Assembly: GCA_013151975.1 (NCBI GenBank) | Contig: JAADHG010000061.1 | Span: 1-11,074 of the forward strand | Direction of reading: 5' to 3' | Length of the DNA: 11,074 nucleotides | Source: Chlorobiota bacterium | Lineage (GTDB): Bacteria; Bacteroidota; Bacteroidia; Flavobacteriales; Flavobacteriaceae | Shown: positions 6,457-11,074 of the stretch, piece after piece | Layout of the letters: every line of letters begins with the position of its first letter | Position numbering within the stretch: the first letter of the stretch is position 1 | Made by a program: the position numbers and the translations under genes | The notes under the pieces: model-generated | The model's database searches: none | Told to the model about the DNA's origin: nothing | The model's input: the letters and a program-made list of their open reading frames with translations, nothing else

Positions 6457-6591
6457 AAAAGCTTGTCTTTAAAATATTAAACTGTCATTCTGAATTTATT
6501 TCAGAATCTCATTAAAATGGTTACTAAAATTTAGGAGAAACTGAAACAAGTTCAGTTTGACAAAACTTACTTTTAAAGACAAGCTTTTTTT
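6457..6591 (+). terminator. Long-stem terminator split by an inserted repeat
   Basis: AAAAGCTTGTCTTTAAAA (6457-6474) and its exact reverse complement (6571-6588) form a perfect 18-bp stem, and the right arm runs into seven Ts (6585-6591). The 96-nt loop is mostly the repeat at 6483-6562. With the repeat and one AAAC removed, the loop would be 12 nt (TATTAAACTTAC). It sits between the convergent CCC-motif and ornithine aminotransferase genes and may serve both; the T-run favours the plus direction. Confidence 0.75.
6483..6562 (+). repeat. Dispersed hairpin (REP/MITE-like) repeat, copy 3, inserted in a terminator loop
   Basis: An 80-nt element whose 22-nt ends (6483-6504 and 6541-6562) are inverted repeats matching at 18 of 22 positions. 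The left end holds a perfect hairpin, ATTCTGAA-TTTAT-TTCAGAAT, and the right end a second one, CTGAA-ACAAG-TTCAG. AATCTCATTAAAATG follows the first hairpin, as in the other copies. AAAC occurs directly on both sides (6479-6482 and 6563-6566), consistent with a 4-bp target duplication. There is no coding capacity, so mobilisation would need a transposase elsewhere. Confidence 0.75.
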
Positions 6592-6600
6592 ATTTAAATA

Positions 6601-7845
6601 TTATAGTTCAAAAGTTTTTAATGTTTTAGTAATAATATGAACACAATCTAAAATTTGATCTTCAGTCATTACTAAAGGTGGAGCAAATCGTATTATGTTT
6701 CCATGCGTTGGTTTTGCTAACAGCCCATTATCGCGAAGTGCTAAACAAATATTCCAAGCGGTTTCACTGTCTTCATCATCGTCAATAACAATAGCATTAA
6801 GCAAACCTTTACCTCGTACCAAATTAACTAGTGTACTTGTTTCAATATATTTATTGAGTTCACTTCTAAATAATTGTCCAAGAGTCTCTGCATTTTCTGC
6901 CAAAGCTTCCTCTTTTATAACTTCTAAGGCAGCTATAGCCACTGCTGCTGCAATTGGATTACCTCCAAATGTACTTCCATGAGTTCCTGGTTTAATCACA
7001 TTCATAATAGCATCATTTGCTAAAACAGCACTCACAGGATAAGCACCACCAGAAAGGGCTTTGCCCAAAATTAAAATATCTGGTTTTACATTCTCATGAT
7101 CAACTGCTAAAAGTTTTCCTGTTCTTGCAATACCTGTTTGTACTTCATCAGCAATAAACAACACATTATGTGCTTCGCATAAAGCTTTTGCTTTTGCTAA
7201 GTAACCATCACTTGGTACATATACGCCAGCTTCTCCTTGAATAGGCTCCACCAAAAATCCTGCAATATTTGTATTGCTTTCTAAGGCGTCTTCAAGTGCT
7301 TCCAAATTATCATATTCAATTTTTATAAACCCCTTTGTAAAAGGTCCAAAGTTTTTACGAGCAACAGGATCGTTAGAAAATGAAATGATAGTAGTAGTAC
7401 GACCATGAAAGTTGTTTTTACAAACAATAATCTCAGCTTCATTCTCATCAATACCTTTTACTTCATAAGCCCATTTTCTGCACAGTTTTAAAGCAGTTTC
7501 CACAGCTTCTGCTCCTGTATTCATAGGTAATAATTTATCGAAACCAAAATAGGACGTCGCATATTGTTCATACTTACCCAAAACATCATTATAAAATGCT
7601 CTTGAAGTAAGCGATAATGTTTGTGCTTGACTAGTCATAGCATTTACAATCTTAGGGTGACAGTGTCCTTGGTTTACTGCGGAATACGCCGATAAGAAAT
7701 CGTAGTATTGTTTGCCTTCAACATCCCAAACATATACACCTTCTCCTCTAGTTAATACTACTGGTAGTGGATGGTAATTGTGTGCGCCATATTTGTTTTC
7801 TAAATCCATCGCTTCTTGCGACGTTAATTGGTCTAAAACAGCCAT
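6601..7845 (-). CDS. rocD: Ornithine-oxo-acid aminotransferase (ornithine aminotransferase)
   Basis: A 414-residue class III PLP aminotransferase that converts ornithine and 2-oxoglutarate to glutamate semialdehyde and glutamate, in arginine/ornithine breakdown and proline synthesis. Seen in order: the N-terminal YGAHNYHPLPVVLTRGEG, typical of ornithine aminotransferases; FLSAYSAVNQGHCHP (50-64); MNTGAEAVETA (108-118), which binds PLP phosphate; FHGRTTTIISFSND (146-159); VEPIQGEAG (199-207); IADEVQTGIARTG (231-243) with D233 for the pyridine nitrogen; LGKALSGGAYPVSA with the Schiff-base lysine K262; and HGSTFGGNP (289-297). The length is normal and all key residues are present. Acetylornithine aminotransferase is the main alternative, but the N-terminus and SAYSAVNQGH favour rocD. 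It is a single-gene unit with no arginase or proline genes in view. Confidence 0.93.
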   Translation of the reverse strand: MAVLDQLTSQEAMDLENKYGAHNYHPLPVVLTRGEGVYVWDVEGKQYYDFLSAYSAVNQGHCHPKIVNAMTSQAQTLSLTSRAFYNDVLGKYEQYATSYFGFDKLLPMNTGAEAVETALKLCRKWAYEVKGIDENEAEIIVCKNNFHGRTTTIISFSNDPVARKNFGPFTKGFIKIEYDNLEALEDALESNTNIAGFLVEPIQGEAGVYVPSDGYLAKAKALCEAHNVLFIADEVQTGIARTGKLLAVDHENVKPDILILGKALSGGAYPVSAVLANDAIMNVIKPGTHGSTFGGNPIAAAVAIAALEVIKEEALAENAETLGQLFRSELNKYIETSTLVNLVRGKGLLNAIVIDDDEDSETAWNICLALRDNGLLAKPTHGNIIRFAPPLVMTEDQILDCVHIITKTLKTFEL

Positions 7846-8062
7846 TTTAAAATAATTTAAGGTTCATACCTTGATTTAAACAAGGCATTGTTTAACATCA
7901 TTCCTAGATGTAAACATTAATAATTAAATCTCGCTTTACGAGTAAAATAACCATTCCTTCTGTACCTTTTTCTTTTCGAAGTATCGAAAATTCAGCGTGG
8001 GAGAGAAATCACCCCTTAGAGGCTTGCAAATTACTAAATATTAGTGATGCTTTAAAATCTTA
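7846..8062. other. 217-nt intergenic region upstream of rocD, no gene seen
   Basis: This spacer lies between the DUF6768 stop and the rocD start. It holds the rocD dyad at 7876-7895 and a perfect 7-bp hairpin, TTTTCGA-AGTA-TCGAAAA, at 7973-7990. A small hairpin near the DUF6768 stop (TTACTAAATATTAGTGA, 8031-8047) might end the operon weakly. I see no coding frame, RNA gene or recognisable repeat copy in the rest. Confidence 0.5.
7876..7895. promoter_or_regulatory. Inverted repeat upstream of rocD, possible operator
   Basis: TTAAACAA (7876-7883) and TTGTTTAA (7888-7895) form a perfect 8-bp inverted repeat with a GGCA spacer, 31-50 nt before the rocD ATG. A second, shorter dyad, AAGGT-TCAT-ACCTT, lies beside it at 7859-7872. 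The position fits a regulator site, but AT-rich palindromes are common in this DNA. I see no good TAnnTTTG box for rocD. Confidence 0.35.
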
Positions 8063-8446
8063 TTAAGACATTTTTGAAGCCAAAGATGATACTTGTAATT
8101 CTAAACGTTTCATCTCACGTAGCAACGCATTTTTATCCATTTGCATCCATGCAAATAATTTTAACATCCCTACAATCATCATACAAAACGTTCCTAAAAC
8201 TGCCCATTTAATAAGCTCGTTAGTGACATCAGTATTAAAAAACTGAATCGCGCAATAAATAAATAATCCAAACACGATTATCATTACGATATTCATTAAA
8301 ATCAAAATCCAAGAGTTCTTTCCTTTAAAAAGACCTTCCATCATTTGAAATACATTCTGTTCGTCTAGCTCATTATAAAATTTTGCTTCTTCCTGAGTTA
8401 ATGTGTCCTTGATTAATTGGTCGATGTCTTCCATATTAGTTTTCAT
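8063..8446 (-). CDS. DUF6768 family membrane protein, partner of the sigma factor
   Basis: A 127-residue protein: MKTNMEDIDQLIKDTLTQEE, then an acidic helix (AKFYNELDEQNVFQMMEGLF), two transmembrane helices (about 45-67, WILILMNIVMIIVFGLFIYC, and 80-99), then KLFAWMQMDKNALLREMKRL with a C-terminal coiled-coil-like end (LELQVSSLASKMS). This pattern matches the Bacteroidota DUF6768 family. An alternative start is M5. It lies 40 nt downstream of the ECF sigma gene in the same direction. A small membrane protein next to an ECF sigma factor suggests an anti-sigma or sensor role, but no zinc-binding anti-sigma motif is present, so this is inference. The spacer holds a hairpin repeat copy. Confidence 0.8.
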   Translation of the reverse strand: MKTNMEDIDQLIKDTLTQEEAKFYNELDEQNVFQMMEGLFKGKNSWILILMNIVMIIVFGLFIYCAIQFFNTDVTNELIKWAVLGTFCMMIVGMLKLFAWMQMDKNALLREMKRLELQVSSLASKMS

Positions 8447-8459
8447 AATAAAATTTATT

Positions 8460-8486
8460 TGTCATTCTCACGAAAGTGGGAATCTG
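8460..8486 (+). repeat. Solo head of the dispersed hairpin repeat, copy 4
   Basis: TGTCATTCTCACGAAAGTGG continues GAATCTG up to the sigma stop codon. It has the GTCATT-hairpin-AATCT head of the other copies but no TGACA tail. The stem TTCTCAC/GTGGGAA encloses a GAAA tetraloop; its one irregular pair is G-U in plus-strand RNA but C-A in minus-strand RNA. It lies inside the minus-strand sigma-DUF6768 operon, in the 40-nt spacer. Confidence 0.55.
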
Positions 8487-9038
8487 TTATTTTCTACTTC
8501 TATTTATCTTTAAAATTTCCTTCAGCTTCTCGCGTGCGTGAAACAATCTTGATTTTGCTGTTCCAACAGATATATTTAATATTTCACTTATTTCCTTTAA
8601 CACATAGTCTTCAACATAAAATAACCTAATTACTGCTTGTTGGTTTTCTGGCAAACCCTTTACTGCTTTTAATAGCGACAATTTTAATTGCACATTATCA
8701 TCAGGTTTAACTTCTTGAATATTATTAAATTTATGGTACTCCTGAAGTTTTTCCTGCTCCTTATTTTTATACTTAATCCAATCTAAAGACTTAGTATAAA
8801 CAATCCTTAAAGCCCAAGATCCAAAACTATTAACATCGTTTAAGCTATCCATTTTATTGATAATAGTTTTCCAACTGTCTTGAGCTATGTCTTTCGCTAC
8901 ATCTTGATTTTTAACTAGCCAATATGCTTTATTGCAAAACGTTTTATGCCAACGCTCAACTAATTCTGCTAATGCTAATGCATTTCCAGATTGATATTGT
9001 AAAACTAATTGACTATCTTTTTTTTTATTGGCTTTCAA
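8487..9038 (-). CDS. ECF-type RNA polymerase sigma factor (sigma-70 family), probably 5'-frameshifted
   Basis: A 183-residue product read from TTG 9038. Region 2 spans about 29-95 (ERWHKTFCNKAYWLVKNQDV, AKDIAQDSWKTIINKM, FGSWALRIVYTKSLDWIKYK) and region 4 about 122-177 (LPENQQAVIRLFYVEDYVLK, EISEILNISVGTAKSRLFHA). The layout is the standard two-domain ECF form, lacking regions 1 and 3. It should direct RNA polymerase to a small regulon. The start is doubtful: the upstream stop overlaps an ATG (TAATG, 9063-9059) that opens MEFQKLDN and then hits TGA (9037-9035). The sigma frame begins at a TTG overlapping that TGA, after an in-frame TAA. One extra T in AATTG would join the two into MEFQKLDNLKANKKK. 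The next in-frame ATG is past residue 60, inside region 2. The DUF6768 gene follows. Confidence 0.88.
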   Translation of the reverse strand: MKANKKKDSQLVLQYQSGNALALAELVERWHKTFCNKAYWLVKNQDVAKDIAQDSWKTIINKMDSLNDVNSFGSWALRIVYTKSLDWIKYKNKEQEKLQEYHKFNNIQEVKPDDNVQLKLSLLKAVKGLPENQQAVIRLFYVEDYVLKEISEILNISVGTAKSRLFHAREKLKEILKINRSRK

Positions 9039-9061
9039 TTATCAAGTTTTTGAAATTCCAT
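9035..9061 (-). CDS. Eight-codon ORF MEFQKLDN, likely the true sigma N-terminus
   Basis: The ATG at 9061 overlaps the TAA of the SRPBCC-like gene (TAATG), the same coupled arrangement seen at 5511-5507. It encodes MEFQKLDN and ends at TGA, which overlaps the TTG of the sigma frame. It is either the detached 5' end of the sigma gene (a 1-nt deletion or sequencing error) or a tiny coupling ORF that delivers ribosomes to the TTG. Confidence 0.5.
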   Translation of the reverse strand: MEFQKLDN

Positions 9062-9546
9062 TATTTAGATTTTAATATATACCTCCAAAATCTCACCCAA
9101 AGACTCCATTTTGTATTTTTTCTATGAACTGAAAAATGATTTTCAATATTATCTAAAGCATCTTCTATTAATGCATCATGCAACCACCTAATTATAAACA
9201 CCCAAGAAAAAGTGCTCATTCCCATAGTCTTCATATCAATACAATGAACAACTTCTGTTTTATGAGGTTCTAGCTGGTTTATTTTAAAATTATGATGACC
9301 ATTAAATCCTGATGGTTTGGTAAACTTAAAATAAATTGAATCTTCAAAATTATATTTTGTGATCCTATACCTAATAATTCCATGTCCGCCTTTAGAACCT
9401 ACTCTCAATCCATCCTTAAATCTTATTGTTGGCCATTTTTCATTAGGCCAAATTTTATCGTCTTCGGTCCCCAAAGTTGTTAATAATTTTGAAACGTCTT
9501 CTTTAGGTTGATTAATAACTCTCTTATGTATATTTAAAACATTCAT
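9061..9546 (-). CDS. SRPBCC (START/Bet v1-like) family protein
   Basis: A 161-residue soluble protein with no signal peptide. It starts MNVLNIHKRVINQPKEDVSK, a strand plus helix like those opening SRPBCC ligand-binding folds. A run of beta segments follows (GIIRYRITKYNFEDSIYFKF, GHHNFKINQLEPHKTEVVHC), then a long C-terminal helix (FIIRWLHDALIEDALDNIEN). The fold assignment rests on this overall pattern, since SRPBCC proteins share little sequence. The ligand is unknown. Its stop overlaps the sigma gene's ATG, so it is first in the operon with the sigma factor and DUF6768. No clear TAnnTTTG box lies upstream of 9546. Confidence 0.65.
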   Translation of the reverse strand: MNVLNIHKRVINQPKEDVSKLLTTLGTEDDKIWPNEKWPTIRFKDGLRVGSKGGHGIIRYRITKYNFEDSIYFKFTKPSGFNGHHNFKINQLEPHKTEVVHCIDMKTMGMSTFSWVFIIRWLHDALIEDALDNIENHFSVHRKNTKWSLWVRFWRYILKSK

Positions 9547-9663
9547 ACTATTTCAAAAACTGGTTTGTATTATAAAGACGAGTAAAAAAGAAAAAGGTTC
9601 ACTTTAAAATGAATTTTATTAAAGATAATTTAAATATGATATTCAATTGTTTATTGCTATTGT

Positions 9664-9671
9664 TATTTTTG
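9664..9671 (+). promoter_or_regulatory. Candidate -7 box for the rRNA methyltransferase
   Basis: TATTTTTG matches TAnnTTTG and is followed by GCGC before the ATG at 9676. The 4-nt gap equals that at the DUF2752 gene and would place the transcript start at the ATG. TTG triplets lie at 9647 and 9654, but their spacing to the box is shorter than usual for a -33 element. Confidence 0.45.
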
Positions 9672-9675
9672 CGCC

Positions 9676-11074
9676 ATGGCAAAAAGAAATAAAAAACAAG
9701 TATTTACTAACATAGAAGTGATTGATGCTGGAGCAAAAGGAAAAACAGTTGCTAAAGCACCTGACGGTAAGGTTATTTTTTTACCAAATGCTGTTCCAGG
9801 AGATGTTGTAGATATTCAAACCTTTAAAAAGCGCAAAGCCTATTACGAAGGCAAAGCCATAACATTTCATAAACTATCTGATAAACGTACTGAGCCTGTA
9901 TGTGAACATTTTGGAACTTGTGGTGGTTGCAAATGGCAACATATGGCTTACAAGCATCAATTATATTACAAACAAAAGGAAGTTACCAACAATCTAACAC
10001 GTCTTGGGCATATTGAATTACCTGAGGTTACGCCTATTTTAGGTTCAGAACAACAGTATTTTTACAGAAATAAAATGGAATTTTCGTTTAGTGATAGTCG
10101 TTGGTTAACTTTTGAAGAAATAAATTCTGATGATGATTTGGGTGACCGAAACGCTTTAGGGTTTCATATTCCTGGAATGTGGGACAAAATTTTGGATGTA
10201 AAACAATGTCACTTACAAGCAGACCCATCTAATGCTATTAGAAATGCTGTGAAAGAATTCGCAGTGAATAACAATTTGGAGTTTTTCAATACACGGAATC
10301 AAACAGGACTATTACGCACATTAATGATACGTACCACCAGTATTGGAGAGATTATGGTACTGATTCAGTTTTTTAAAGAAGATAATATTAAGCGTGAATT
10401 ACTATTAGGTTTTCTTTTTAAAGAGTTTCCACAGATAACCTCCTTGCAATATGTAATTAACGAAAAGGCTAACGATACCATTTACGACCAAGAGGTGATT
10501 TGTTTTGCAGGACGTGACCATATTTTTGAAAAAATGGAAGACTTAAAGTTTAAAATAAACGCTAAATCATTCTATCAAACCAATTCTGAACAAGCTTACG
10601 AACTCTATAAAATTGCAAGAAGTTTTGCAGGACTCACAGGAAATGAATTGGTGTACGATTTATATACAGGCACTGGTACCATTGCACAATTTATTGCTAA
10701 ACAAGCTAAACGTGTTATAGGTGTAGAAGCTGTACCAGACGCTATAACTGCTGCACAAGAAAATGCACAATTAAACGGTATTGAAAACGTTGAATTTTAT
10801 GTTGGCGATATGAAAAACGTATTTAACCAAAATTTTATAAATGCACACGGAAAACCTGATGTAATTATTACAGACCCTCCAAGAGATGGTATGCATGCAG
10901 CCGTTGTTAAACAAATATTAAACATAGCCCCAGAAAAAATTGTTTATGTTAGCTGTAATAGCGCAACACAGGCCAGGGATTTGGCGTTGATGGATGAGGT
11001 TTATAAAGTTACAAAAACACAAGCGGTAGATATGTTTCCACAAACACATCATGTAGAAAATGTTGTACTTTTGG
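9676..11074 (+). CDS. rlmD: 23S rRNA (uracil-C5)-methyltransferase, RlmD/TrmA family (3' end outside window)
   Basis: Open from ATG 9676 to the window edge: 466 complete codons and no stop. The enzyme transfers a methyl group from SAM to C5 of a uracil in 23S rRNA. Residues 8-65 form a TRAM-like RNA-binding domain (IEVIDAGAKGKTVAKAPDGK, NAVPGDVVD). C76, C82, C85 (CEHFGTCGGC) and C178 (KQCHL) fit the 4Fe-4S ligand set. The SAM-binding loop is VYDLYTGTGT at 326-335. Catalytic parts are DPPRDG (400-405), the nucleophile C427 in VSCNSATQARDL and E461 in HHVENVVLL. The family ends shortly after that motif, so only a few residues are missing. RlmD-type is favoured over TrmA by the TRAM domain and cluster. 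Which uracil (U1939 or U747) is not decided by the sequence. Confidence 0.92.
   Translation, partial: MAKRNKKQVFTNIEVIDAGAKGKTVAKAPDGKVIFLPNAVPGDVVDIQTFKKRKAYYEGKAITFHKLSDKRTEPVCEHFGTCGGCKWQHMAYKHQLYYKQKEVTNNLTRLGHIELPEVTPILGSEQQYFYRNKMEFSFSDSRWLTFEEINSDDDLGDRNALGFHIPGMWDKILDVKQCHLQADPSNAIRNAVKEFAVNNNLEFFNTRNQTGLLRTLMIRTTSIGEIMVLIQFFKEDNIKRELLLGFLFKEFPQITSLQYVINEKANDTIYDQEVICFAGRDHIFEKMEDLKFKINAKSFYQTNSEQAYELYKIARSFAGLTGNELVYDLYTGTGTIAQFIAKQAKRVIGVEAVPDAITAAQENAQLNGIENVEFYVGDMKNVFNQNFINAHGKPDVIITDPPRDGMHAAVVKQILNIAPEKIVYVSCNSATQARDLALMDEVYKVTKTQAVDMFPQTHHVENVVLL

Noticed and set aside
6695..6982. Plus-strand 95-codon frame inside rocD
   Set aside because: The serine- and alanine-rich translation is typical of the antisense frame of a conserved gene, and no start signal is seen.
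7973..7990. Hairpin TTTTCGA-AGTA-TCGAAAA as a terminator
   Set aside because: No T-run follows on either strand, and it lies between co-directional genes without clear positional support.
1795..8486. Repeats at 1795, 2637, 6483 and 8460 as a CRISPR array
   Set aside because: The copies are kilobases apart, differ in sequence and have no regular spacers.
8417..8629. Plus-strand frame over the sigma 3' end and the repeat head
   Set aside because: It is antisense to the sigma gene and includes repeat sequence, with no protein-like pattern.
9018..9026. Nine-A run (minus strand) as the cause of the sigma frameshift
   Set aside because: The TGA that ends MEFQKLDN comes before this run, so slippage there cannot rejoin the ATG frame to the sigma frame.

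Overview
The window looks like a chromosomal segment of a marine-type Flavobacteriaceae (Bacteroidota). The DNA is AT-rich. The genes are typical of that family: a TonB-dependent receptor, DUF6090 and DUF6768 proteins, a DUF2752/CCC-motif membrane pair and a calcium-repeat lipoprotein. Shine-Dalgarno sequences are scarce, and several genes have Bacteroidota -7 boxes (TAnnTTTG) upstream. I assign no species.

Layout. 1-1653 (+): the C-terminal barrel part of a TonB-dependent receptor, cut by the window edge. 1760-2739 (+): a DUF6090 membrane protein gene lying between two aborted copies of its own 5' end, each running into a dispersed hairpin repeat. 2738-3883 (-): an IscS/NifS-type cysteine desulfurase, divergent from a lipoprotein at 4041-4952 (+). 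The lipoprotein gene ends tail-to-tail, sharing a TTAA, with a two-gene minus-strand unit (5712-4949: small membrane protein, then Smr-domain protein). 5805-6430 (+): DUF2752 protein plus CCC-motif membrane protein. 6601-7845 (-): ornithine aminotransferase, convergent with the previous pair. A long-stem terminator between them carries an inserted repeat in its loop. 9546-8063 (-): an operon of SRPBCC-like protein, ECF sigma factor and DUF6768 membrane protein. 9676-11074 (+): RlmD/TrmA-type rRNA uracil-C5 methyltransferase, lacking only its last few codons.

Working together. Most of the genes are separate housekeeping or surface functions. The clearest functional unit is SRPBCC - sigma factor - DUF6768, which resembles a sigma factor with a small membrane partner. 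In it, the sigma gene's ATG overlaps the upstream stop (TAATG) but its reading frame is broken after eight codons, so either a 1-nt indel or a TTG restart is involved.

The most interesting non-coding content is a set of four short repeats, all in the same orientation. They share a GTCATT-[variable hairpin]-AATCTCAT head, and three of them have a TGACA/TGACG tail. One sits inside a terminator loop with a 4-bp direct duplication (AAAC), which allows the empty site to be reconstructed. I found no tRNA, rRNA, CRISPR array, transposase gene or clear defence system, and nothing I can defend as a wholly new biological system.
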